From Acidimicrobiaceae bacterium (GTDB lineage: Bacteria; Actinomycetota; Acidimicrobiia; Acidimicrobiales; Aldehydirespiratoraceae), in NCBI GenBank assembly GCA_028819005.1, contig JAPPMP010000010.1, positions 1-42,312 on the forward strand: DNA of 42,312 nucleotides. Direction: 5' to 3'. Both the position numbers and the translations under genes were made by a program. Each line of letters begins with the position of its first letter. Within the stretch, counting starts at the first letter, position 1. Below, piece after piece: positions 36,401-42,312 of this stretch. Below the pieces are notes generated by a model that saw nothing but the letters and a program-made list of their open reading frames with translations, had not been told where the DNA came from and searched no databases.

Positions 36401-37614
36401 AAGATGAGCTTCACGACTTCCGTTCGGGTCTGCTGCGGTCAATCTCGGTTCGATTGCCGGTCGCCCAACTGCCCATCGTCGATGACCTGATCCAACGTCT
36501 AGCACGGCATCCGAACGCGGTGGCGCTCAAGGATTTGCTCTCTGCAAAGCTCCATGCAAAAAGCATGACGGACGCGCAACGGGTCCGGTGGATGGCCCTC
36601 GACGCGATCATGAACGGTGGTGACGCCCTCGGACGTCTCGATGAATTCATCGGCTTGAACGCGAAGCGTGCTCGGCAACTGGCTGAGTTCTTTCCTCGCG
36701 GTTTCGATTCCGCATCCAAGTTCGTTGATCGGTTGCCCGGCGCCGATCGATGCACAACGTTCCGTGTGTTGGCAAGCATCATCGCCCGGAACTTTCCACC
36801 GCACGAGTGGAAGAGCGGCGCAGTCGTACGGATGGGACGAGCCGAAAACATGTCGGATCTCGTCAATCGGTGGATCAATGACCTCGGTGGGCAGCCAACC
36901 GAAGAAGCGGGTGCGGCTCTTGACGCCCTCATTGCCGACAAAAGGCTGAGCAGTTGGCACAGACAGTTGGAGTTCGCGCGCAACCGACAACAACGACTCC
37001 ACAGCGATACGTCGTATTCCCCGATGGACACAGCCGACGTCATCGCATTGCTGCACAACGGCCCACCAGCCAATGTCGCGGATCTTCTTGTGCTGCTACG
37101 TGATCACCTGAGCGATTTGGGCGCGGCCGTCCGCGGCGACAACTCCGATCCCTGGCGACAGTTCTGGGCCGACGACCAGGGGTCACCACCCGAACAGCCC
37201 AAGCACGAAGACAGTTGCAGGGACGCACTTCTGGCGATGTTGCGCATCCGGTTGCCCGAAGGTGTCGATGCCCAACCGGAGGGACAGTACGCCGCCGACC
37301 GCCGAGCTGACATCCGCGTCTCGTCCAGAGACTTCAACATCCCCATCGAGATCAAGAAGAACTCTCACCCCGATCTCTGGAGCGCCATAGACGGCCAACT
37401 CATCGCCAGCTACACCTCCGATCCCGCAACTGGCGGGTTCGGCGTCTACGCGGTGCTCTGGTTCGGTTCGGGAATATCTGGATACCCGCGTCACCCCACC
37501 GCCTACGACCGCCCAGAGACGCCCGACGAACTAGAGCAAAGACTCATTGCGTCTCTGAGTCACGAACAGCGCCGAAAGATCGGCGTCCTAGTACTCGATG
37601 TGACCAAGCCTTAG
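33448..37614 (+). CDS. Giant NACHT/STAND-like NTPase with C-terminal PD-(D/E)XK nuclease signature
   Basis: 1388-residue protein. The NTPase core starts almost at once: Walker A GEPGSGKTT (42-50), Walker B VLFIDGLDETR (86-96) with the acidic pattern of NACHT proteins, FRISCRAADW (121-130), and VPVHRQIAEYLGA (308-320), matching the NACHT-associated winged-helix motif (H..xxEYLxA). About 900 residues of helical repeat-like sequence follow, interrupted by a charged coiled coil (about 772-815). The C-terminus has RADIRVSSRDF, IPIEIKKN and DGQLIASY, giving D about 1287, ExK 1301-1303 and Q about 1317. A sensor-plus-nuclease defence protein is the best inference. GTG 33448 or ATG 33451 may be the start. 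No family name recognised. Confidence 0.85.
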   Translation: MMAANSLIPRTCTEIASGDSTGTEGSQPLRVFRDVPAYVLLGEPGSGKTTEFKQERMDLGDAAELIQARRFAKADIAAHPEWRSKVLFIDGLDETRAGGGSGTTVLDEIQSRLDSLGKPSFRISCRAADWLGPVDRGPLADVSPDGRVTTLNLDPLDRTAVHEYLKSELDAEDPTAFISETVAGGLEFMLDNPLLFKLLIASRSESDGIPSSRQKVFERACRMLATEHNESHPSSARAHSPETVLDAAKRLCAIQLLANKSGYTRSSAHAEVGFVPLAEVSSDVNGVSAFAGALSTNLFTGVAEQHIVPVHRQIAEYLGAMHLTDLIDRGDVSVGRTCGALLSPIDSRVVTDLRGLAAWLATLSPPSRNLLIAADPVGMALYGDISEWPVADRRRLLDCLVAQARPEDLLSYTWFDTTKHRYRDAAAWNFRSLCKPDMADSVTDLLGKSPYGEHSSHILELVLRCLSEADDDWLEELSCLRPQVECLTFDESHTQQVRLAAIAAFNRIAPPGEPTGQVLLEVLESAGGPDAKDPDIELTGILLRLLYPRVVSPGNMWRYYFEWCGTQCDFHYWQFWNDVLLEGSDVERLCQLLNGFTRGSKQYSRGSGPAPVDRVPLAMLVRVLEESDRVVPEDVYGWMLAILNRRPYWNGVSKDERSAIVTRLHDEPDVHKSLMRLWLKDSIGHPELGRIAATVLFSSLPDDFVGWCADEARSSREVDLKLAKAFVELPIRFSSALKQPLEETIEQLRSELSPEYLLVRHLDEYLTPSPGQREHARQESEHEREIDEIRAEHERQRRQRQDDWKALLLDSEEELAANRFPAPNLHTLAQAYFGILVLQSDLRTPRDRVAELIGDNAELLDTAMAALRNAPLRDDVPPEERTVELSAESKHDWLAYPVLAGLAIREAEDSIDEAPLPDESKAKALAIYSAVALMPSQYPEWPKQWLKADPERMLKVLQRCSTAAIKRGDTHLSMLNWLDEVAGLEDELHDFRSGLLRSISVRLPVAQLPIVDDLIQRLARHPNAVALKDLLSAKLHAKSMTDAQRVRWMALDAIMNGGDALGRLDEFIGLNAKRARQLAEFFPRGFDSASKFVDRLPGADRCTTFRVLASIIARNFPPHEWKSGAVVRMGRAENMSDLVNRWINDLGGQPTEEAGAALDALIADKRLSSWHRQLEFARNRQQRLHSDTSYSPMDTADVIALLHNGPPANVADLLVLLRDHLSDLGAAVRGDNSDPWRQFWADDQGSPPEQPKHEDSCRDALLAMLRIRLPEGVDAQPEGQYAADRRADIRVSSRDFNIPIEIKKNSHPDLWSAIDGQLIASYTSDPATGGFGVYAVLWFGSGISGYPRHPTAYDRPETPDELEQRLIASLSHEQRRKIGVLVLDVTKP

Positions 37615-37744
37615 GTCCCAGTGTCCGCCCGAGACTGCGCCGAAAGCGGTTTCATTCGAGCACGCCATTGATCGTATTGCCCGTATCGGAGACCCATCGA
37701 CTTCTTTGTCACAGATCATGTGTTGTCAGGTTAGACTGACAGAC
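37615..37744 (+). promoter_or_regulatory. Toxin-antitoxin promoter with operator-like inverted repeat
   Basis: TGTCAG (37724-37729) and CTGACA (37736-37741) form an inverted repeat over the -10 box TAGACT (37732-37737). The ATG follows 7 bases after the -10. Binding of the HTH antitoxin here would block its own transcription. The remaining 110 bases show nothing further. Confidence 0.62.
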
Positions 37745-38068
37745 ATGAGCCTTATTGCTCACGACCGCCTACCCAAAAAACCCATCGAAGCACTACGAGA
37801 ACTCGTGCGCGCCACCAACGAGTGCGACGATCTCAAGCGCGAAACGGTGCTCGCGGCTCGCGACGCAGGCGCAACATGGGAAGCCATCGGCGGGGCCCTG
37901 GGTATTACCCGGCAATCGGCTTGGACGCAATACTCAGCCGATGCCGCTGCCATCCGCGCTGATCTCGCAGCGAACGTCGCCAACAACACAGACCTTTCCG
38001 AACGCGAAGCACTCGACATCGCCGTGGAGGAAGTACGGCAGGTCCGCAGAGCCGGCCGCGCACGCTGA
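37745..38068 (+). CDS. HTH-containing antitoxin
   Basis: 107-residue protein beginning MSLIAHDRLPKKPIEALREL. A helix-turn-helix occupies about residues 40-65 (DAGATWEAIGGALGITRQSA), and the C-terminus has an RHH/antitoxin-like helix LSEREALDIAVEEVRQVRR that would wrap a partner. The PIN toxin starts 8 bases downstream. The upstream inverted repeat over the promoter fits autoregulation. Identification as an antitoxin rests on architecture and the neighbour. Confidence 0.78.
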   Translation: MSLIAHDRLPKKPIEALRELVRATNECDDLKRETVLAARDAGATWEAIGGALGITRQSAWTQYSADAAAIRADLAANVANNTDLSEREALDIAVEEVRQVRRAGRAR

Positions 38069-38076
38069 CCAGTTAG

Positions 38077-38502
38077 ATGCGAGTCGTGTTGGACGCGAAT
38101 GTGTTCGTGTCGGCTGTGATCACGAATGGCTCGCCGCACCGCATTTTCCAACGCTGGCTCGGAGGCTCAGACTTCGAGATCATCGCCTGCCGACAATTGC
38201 TGGACGAAGTCCACGAAGTCTTGACCACCCGACCGCGGGTGAGCCGACGTGTCGACCGACAACTAGCCGACAGTTTGATCTCGAGCCTGGCCACCGGGAT
38301 CGGTCTTGTGCCCAACCCCACGGATGTTCAGCGATGGACACGTGATAGCGACGACGACTACCTCGTAGCGCTCGCGAGGACGCACGGCGTTGACTACATC
38401 GTGAGCAGAGACAAGGACCTCTTGGAATGGGAGGAACAAGAACCGCCCGTGATCACCCCGTTGGAGTTCGAGACAATCCTGGGGCCGATACCGCAGCATT
38501 GA
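38077..38502 (+). CDS. PIN-domain toxin (COG1569-like putative toxin)
   Basis: Predicted metal-dependent ribonuclease, 141 residues. All PIN acidic residues are present: D in VVLDANVFVSAV, E in LLDEVHEVL, D in SDDDYLVALA and D in IVSRDKDLL. It is paired with the HTH antitoxin and is intact, unlike the VapC at 25963. Its stop is followed within a few bases by the truncated end of an imuB relic on the opposite strand, marking one boundary of the accessory block. Confidence 0.88.
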   Translation: MRVVLDANVFVSAVITNGSPHRIFQRWLGGSDFEIIACRQLLDEVHEVLTTRPRVSRRVDRQLADSLISSLATGIGLVPNPTDVQRWTRDSDDDYLVALARTHGVDYIVSRDKDLLEWEEQEPPVITPLEFETILGPIPQH

Positions 38503-38506
38503 ATCG

Positions 38507-39090
38507 CCAGTTGGGTTCAAACCGCTGGCATACACCGGCACCCGAACCGCGTCTGCGCCTAGCTGCCCATGCAGTCGGGCTGCAACCCGCGCCGCCCGCC
38601 TATCGATTTCGTTCGCGCTGCTGCTGCCCCAGAAGTCGAATTGGCGTCCCCAGCCGCAACAACCTCCTGCGGTGCCAGAACAACTCGGGTGATACCACCG
38701 GTCGGCCGAGCCGCAGAACCACCCACCCGTCCACTAGCCAACCATCATCAGCAATCCCCACACGAACCATTCCAGCAGGCGCGTCCTCCGGGCCATCTGC
38801 GCCAGCTCACCAATGGCTTCACCGGTTCGAACAAGGACCAACTCAGCGAGCGCGGCTTCACCTCCGAAATATCGGGCCGGACCGCGGGTCGCGAACGCAC
38901 ATGTCCCCGGACGTGTGACCTCAACGCCTGGTGTCACATCGTCGAGCGCAGCGAGGACAGGCTCAAAAGTCCGCGCCTCACGATCCAGATCACGCTCACA
39001 AACCTTGAGTTCGACACAGCGGCCCTGAGCTGCCCGTCGGCGAAGCCCGCGGACAACTCCATGCTCCCTGGCCGTCGCCACCCCGATCAA
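38507..39090 (-). pseudogene. imuB: Wrecked imuB (DNA polymerase Y family) gene
   Basis: On the minus strand 39090-38820 encodes ATAREHGVVRGLRRRAAQGR, TFEPVLAALDDVTPGVEV and RGPARYFGGEAALAELV, the N-terminal region of ImuB-type Y-family proteins. After stops, 38740-38640 reads ARPTGGITRVVLAPQEVVAA, and in another frame 38640-38515 reads DFWGSSSANEIDRRAARVAA and LHGQLGADAVRVPV, the ImuB C-terminal region. The polymerase middle (about 300 residues) is deleted and at least two frameshifts exist. The product is non-functional. The relic is cut at its 3' end by the PIN toxin gene, so the accessory block probably arrived in or next to imuB. Confidence 0.75.
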
Positions 39091-39101
39091 GCAAGCTGGG
39101 G

Positions 39102-40220
39102 TCAGCCGTCGAGCGCTACCGGCTGTGGTTCGATCTCAAGGCGCCCATGGTTGAGCTCGGGCAATACGTAGCGGGCGAACAGATCGCATTCAGCGAGGTG
39201 CGGGTAGCCCGACAGAATGAAGGCGCTCATTCCGGCCTCGGCCAGCTCGAGTATCGTGTCTCGCACCTGGTCGGGGTCGCCCACGATCGCCGCTCCGGCC
39301 CCGGAACGGGCCCGACCGACTCCCGTCCACAAATGACGCGAGGCGTACCCCTCTTCATCGGCGCCCTCACGCAGTTCCGCCTGCCGGGCAACCCCGGCGC
39401 TCTTCGAGTCAAGGGATCTGGCCCGTATCTCGGCGCCAGTCGCATCGTCGAGCTTGGACAGGAGGCGCCGCGCCGCTTCCCGAGCTTCGTCCTCGGTCTC
39501 CCGAACGATCACATGAGAGCGCCACCCATAAGCCAATGTGCGTCCATATGCGCTAGCGCGGGCGTCCATGTCGGCCTTGACCCTCTTCACCCCGGAGACG
39601 ACATCGGGCCACATCAAGAAGACGTCCGCGGCGCGGGCCGCGCATTCCCGAGCCGCCTCGGACAGCCCCCCGAAGTAATACGGCGGACACCCCGAACCCT
39701 CGACGGCGATCCGCGGCGGGTCCAGCGTCAGATCAAGGAACTCACCCTGGAAGTCAACAGGGCGGCCGTCGAGCAGTTCGCGGATCACATGCATGTACTC
39801 GGTGCTGCGGCGGTAGCGGGGCTCAGAGGGCATGGTCTCACCGGGAAGATCACTGCTGATGATGTTGATCGTCAAACGGCCCTGCGCGATCTGCTGCAGC
39901 GTCGCCGTCTGGCGGACAACCTGAGGGGCGACGAACTCACCCATGCGAACGGCGAGCAGCAGGCGAATCTGCCTTGTGCGGACGGCTATCGCCGCGGCGA
40001 AAGCCGCGTTGTCGATCCCCAGCGCGTAACCCGAGGGCAACAGGACATTGTCGAAGTTGTGACGGTCTGCGGTTTCGACAATCGAGGCGCAATGGTCCCA
40101 AGAACTCACCAGAGTGGGATCGGGCACTCCCAAGAACTCGTAGTCGTCGTCGCACAACGCCGAGAACCATGCGACCTCGACCAGCTGGGCCGGCCCCCCA
40201 GAGGCGACTGCCGAACTCAT
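39102..40220 (-). CDS. LLM-class flavin-dependent monooxygenase (alkanesulfonate monooxygenase-like)
   Basis: Luciferase-like protein of 372 residues close to the SsuD group. Segments VEVAWFSALCDDD, FDNVLLPSGYALG, GRLTINIISSDLPGE, YYFGGLSEAARECAARAADV and the C-terminal AFILSGYPHLAECDLFARYV are typical. It would oxidise an alkanesulfonate or related compound with FMNH2; no reductase is nearby. The ATG at 40220 overlaps the aldo/keto reductase stop (ATGA), so the two form one operon; the frame upstream of 40220 is read-through of that gene. Confidence 0.87.
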   Translation of the reverse strand: MSSAVASGGPAQLVEVAWFSALCDDDYEFLGVPDPTLVSSWDHCASIVETADRHNFDNVLLPSGYALGIDNAAFAAAIAVRTRQIRLLLAVRMGEFVAPQVVRQTATLQQIAQGRLTINIISSDLPGETMPSEPRYRRSTEYMHVIRELLDGRPVDFQGEFLDLTLDPPRIAVEGSGCPPYYFGGLSEAARECAARAADVFLMWPDVVSGVKRVKADMDARASAYGRTLAYGWRSHVIVRETEDEAREAARRLLSKLDDATGAEIRARSLDSKSAGVARQAELREGADEEGYASRHLWTGVGRARSGAGAAIVGDPDQVRDTILELAEAGMSAFILSGYPHLAECDLFARYVLPELNHGRLEIEPQPVALDG

Positions 40221-41125
40221 GGCAACGGAACTCCCTCGGAGGCCTCGATGATCTGGTAACACTCAGCGCGGCTCAAGGACACCTCCACGGCGCCGGCCAG
40301 ATCCGCCATTCGATCCGTGTTCTGGGTGCCGATCACGACCACCGGCGAGCACGGATGAGCCAACACAAAGGCCACGAGAATCACAGCCCTCGACACGCCG
40401 TGGTTCGCGGCCAGTTCGTCGAGCAGGGCGATCAACTCGGTGTTCGCAGGCTCCACGTCGGCACCGGCAGCCGTCAAGCGACCACCCCCGAGGGGACTCC
40501 ACGCCACCGCCATGCGCTGATCGCGCATGCACTGGTCGAGCGTGCCGTCGCGCAACGGCAGCAGATGCGCAGCGGAGTACTCGACCTGGTTGGCGGCCAC
40601 AGGCACCTCTGGTGGCAGGTGCGCCATCAAAGCGTCCACCTGCGCGACCGTATGGTTCGACACGCCGACGGCTGCCAGCTTCCCCCGAGACACCAACCCG
40701 GCCAGCGTGTCTGCCACATCGGCGGGGTGCGTCAGCATGTCGGGCCGGTGGACATACCAGAGATCGATGCGCTCAACGCCGAGTCGTGTCAGCGATGCGT
40801 CTATTGCTGATTCGAGATAAGCGGGACTGCTGTCGTAGGGAACGCCCGGGTCTATGCCGCCCTTGGTGGCCAGCACCATCTCCTCCCGCAGACCCGGGGA
40901 CTGTGCCAGCACGCGGCCGATGGTCGACTCGCTCTGCCCGAACGCCGTGCCGCCCCAGTCGAGCCCGTAGACGTCGGCGGTGTCGATCATGTTCATTCCC
41001 AGTGACAGCGCCACCTCCATGCGACGCCGCGCCTCAGAGACGTCATCTGTGACCAGGCGCCAGCAACCCCAGGACAAGGGGCCGACCCGGCGGCCGTCGG
41101 GCAACACTCTCGAATCAGTTTTCAT
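40217..41125 (-). CDS. Aldo/keto reductase
   Basis: NADPH-dependent TIM-barrel oxidoreductase of 302 residues. The catalytic tetrad is visible: D in NMIDTADVYG, Y in the same motif, K in LATKGG and H in WYVHRPD. AAVGVSNHT and the C-terminal cofactor segment VIGTQNTDRM are present. Substrate unknown. The start at 41125 is only 22 bases from the divergent Gfo/Idh/MocA start; TAGGCA on the coding strand lies six bases upstream. Confidence 0.92.
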   Translation of the reverse strand: MKTDSRVLPDGRRVGPLSWGCWRLVTDDVSEARRRMEVALSLGMNMIDTADVYGLDWGGTAFGQSESTIGRVLAQSPGLREEMVLATKGGIDPGVPYDSSPAYLESAIDASLTRLGVERIDLWYVHRPDMLTHPADVADTLAGLVSRGKLAAVGVSNHTVAQVDALMAHLPPEVPVAANQVEYSAAHLLPLRDGTLDQCMRDQRMAVAWSPLGGGRLTAAGADVEPANTELIALLDELAANHGVSRAVILVAFVLAHPCSPVVVIGTQNTDRMADLAGAVEVSLSRAECYQIIEASEGVPLP

Positions 41126-41147
41126 TGACCCTGCCTAGCATGAGCGG
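41126..41147. promoter_or_regulatory. 22-base divergent gap with overlapping -10 boxes
   Basis: Plus strand TAGCAT (41136-41141) is six bases before ATG 41148. Minus strand TAGGCA (41137-41132) is six bases before ATG 41125. The boxes overlap by two bases, so RNA polymerase could occupy only one at a time. Each promoter's -35 region lies inside the opposite gene. Confidence 0.5.
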
Positions 41148-42290
41148 ATGACGGAAGCGACGAATCGCCCTGTTCTTGAAGAAAACCCCGTGCCTGATCA
41201 CGAGCACGAAGTCGTGCGCTATGGGGTGATCGGTACGGGAATGATGGGTTGTGAACATATCGCCAATATCGCGGCTCTCGACGGGGCTTCGGTCACGGCG
41301 ATATGTGATCCCCATGAACCCTCGCTTGCGAAGGCAAGACAGGCCGCTGCCACCGCCGACAACGGCGCCGGACCGCCGGCCGAGTTCAGCGACGATCGGG
41401 CACTGATAGACAGCGGCTTGTGCGATGCGGTCGTGATCGCCACACCCAACCATCGCCACGTCGCTCCCCTGCTCAACGCTATGGCGGCCGGCCTGCATGT
41501 GCTGGTCGAGAAACCACTGTGTACCACGCTCGAGGACTGTCGAGTGGTAGTCGAGGCCGGTCACAGCCACGAAGCCGTCGCCTGGGTGGGCCTCGAATAT
41601 CGCTACATGCCGCCAGTGGCCCGGCTCGTGCAGGAGGTTCGGTCAGGCGCCGTAGGCGAGCTGAAGATGGTGTCCATCCGCGAGCATCGCTTTCCGTTCT
41701 TCTCCAAGGTCGAAGACTGGAACCGTTTCAATGCCAACACCGGCGGCACGCTCGTCGAGAAATGCTGCCACTACTTCGACTTGATGAACTTGCTGGTCCA
41801 AGCGCGGCCGAGGAGCTTATACGCATCGGGCGGCCAGGATGTGAACCACCTCGACGAGTACTACGACGGCCGGCGTTCAGACGTCTTGGACAACGCCTTC
41901 GTCATTGTCGACTACGCGAACGGCGTGCGGGGCATGGTCGACCTCTGCATGTTCGCCGACGCCACCAAGAACCAGGAAGAGATCGTGGCGGTGGGAGACG
42001 CCGGCAAGGTCGAGTCGATGCTCCCCGACTCGACCATACGCATAGGCCGCCGCGGCGAGCACTGGGTGGGCAACGTCGATGAGGAGACGGTCGTCGACCC
42101 GAGGATCAAGTACACGGGCGGCCACCACGGCTCGTCATATCTCGAACATCTTGGCTTCTTGGAAGCGATCCGATCGGGAGGCAGGCCAGAAGTCAGCCTC
42201 GAAGACGGCATGTGGGCCGTGGCCGTCGGAGCAGCCGCCCACAAGTCGATCGAACAAGGTTGCGCCGTCGAGGTCACCCTCGACGGCTGA
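41148..42290 (+). CDS. Gfo/Idh/MocA-family oxidoreductase
   Basis: NAD(P)-dependent sugar or inositol dehydrogenase-like protein, 380 residues. The Rossmann motif is YGVIGTGMMG (about residues 24-33), VIATPNHRHVAPLLNAM leads to the family EKPL motif (LVEKPLCTT), and FNANTGGTLVEKCCHYFDL carries the putative catalytic region. The C-terminal domain is complete and ends normally. Substrate unknown. The 23-residue N-terminal extension before the Rossmann fold is acidic. Transcription appears leaderless. Confidence 0.9.
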   Translation: MTEATNRPVLEENPVPDHEHEVVRYGVIGTGMMGCEHIANIAALDGASVTAICDPHEPSLAKARQAAATADNGAGPPAEFSDDRALIDSGLCDAVVIATPNHRHVAPLLNAMAAGLHVLVEKPLCTTLEDCRVVVEAGHSHEAVAWVGLEYRYMPPVARLVQEVRSGAVGELKMVSIREHRFPFFSKVEDWNRFNANTGGTLVEKCCHYFDLMNLLVQARPRSLYASGGQDVNHLDEYYDGRRSDVLDNAFVIVDYANGVRGMVDLCMFADATKNQEEIVAVGDAGKVESMLPDSTIRIGRRGEHWVGNVDEETVVDPRIKYTGGHHGSSYLEHLGFLEAIRSGGRPEVSLEDGMWAVAVGAAAHKSIEQGCAVEVTLDG

Positions 42291-42312
42291 GCTCCCAGCG
42301 CGCCTGAAGCCC

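Noticed and set aside
38569..39171. 200-residue plus-strand ORF
   Set aside because: It is antisense to the imuB relic, whose ImuB-like translation on the minus strand explains the region better.

Overview
The window looks like a high-GC actinobacterial chromosome, most likely of the class Acidimicrobiia or a close relative. I infer this from the fused 2-oxoglutarate decarboxylase Kgd, the mycothiol conjugate amidase Mca, the mismatch endonuclease NucS, F420/LLM-type oxidoreductases, and many first genes whose start codon sits 6-8 bases after a TANNNT box (the leaderless-transcript pattern). No rRNA, tRNA or credible CRISPR-Cas locus was seen.

Layout. 1-5147 (+): 3' part of kgd, then the ABC-F translation factor ettA. 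5126-5866: tandem repeats and a broken thiolase. 5926-9799 (-): cysD-cysN-cysC plus an alpha/beta hydrolase, divergent from cysQ and an aquaporin (9894-11434, +); together these cover sulfate activation and PAP recycling. 11453-11660 is a scar made of the heads of two defence-type genes, an AAA ATPase and a DUF262/GmrSD protein. 11763-16146 (+): nucS, then vanW-like, geranylgeranyl-reductase-like and PAP2 genes, the last three overlapping. 16211-21405: a small protein, an SDR, an LLM oxidoreductase, a secreted nuclease, a ChbG/YdjC-like protein, an SCP2 protein and mca. 21430-25654 (-): a PhoU/TrkA_C regulator, its MgtE-like transporter, a Cache lipoprotein and a channel-like membrane protein. 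25963-26568 (-): a decayed VapBC module. 26738-30540 (-): a heterodimeric ABC exporter. 30687-32036 (-): a membrane protein with an amplified N-terminus.

The accessory block at 32198-38502 is the most interesting part. A DUF4143 AAA ATPase overlaps a 1388-residue NACHT/STAND-like NTPase that carries a C-terminal PD-(D/E)XK nuclease signature. An HTH antitoxin and PIN toxin pair with its own operator-like inverted repeat follows. The block ends directly against a wrecked imuB gene (38507-39090). I read it as a candidate anti-mobile-element island; the two-gene NTPase/STAND-nuclease operon may be an undescribed defence system. The window closes with an LLM monooxygenase, an aldo/keto reductase and a divergent Gfo/Idh/MocA oxidoreductase.

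A second theme is structural. Gene borders repeatedly carry unrelated local tandem duplications (periods 15-72 bases, 2-4 copies) that start or end at start or stop codons: 5126, 6175, 14130, 16188, 19025, 20019, 25677, 26589, 30652 and 31844. Several arrays fill the whole gap between two genes, and others are translated as in-frame peptide repeats.
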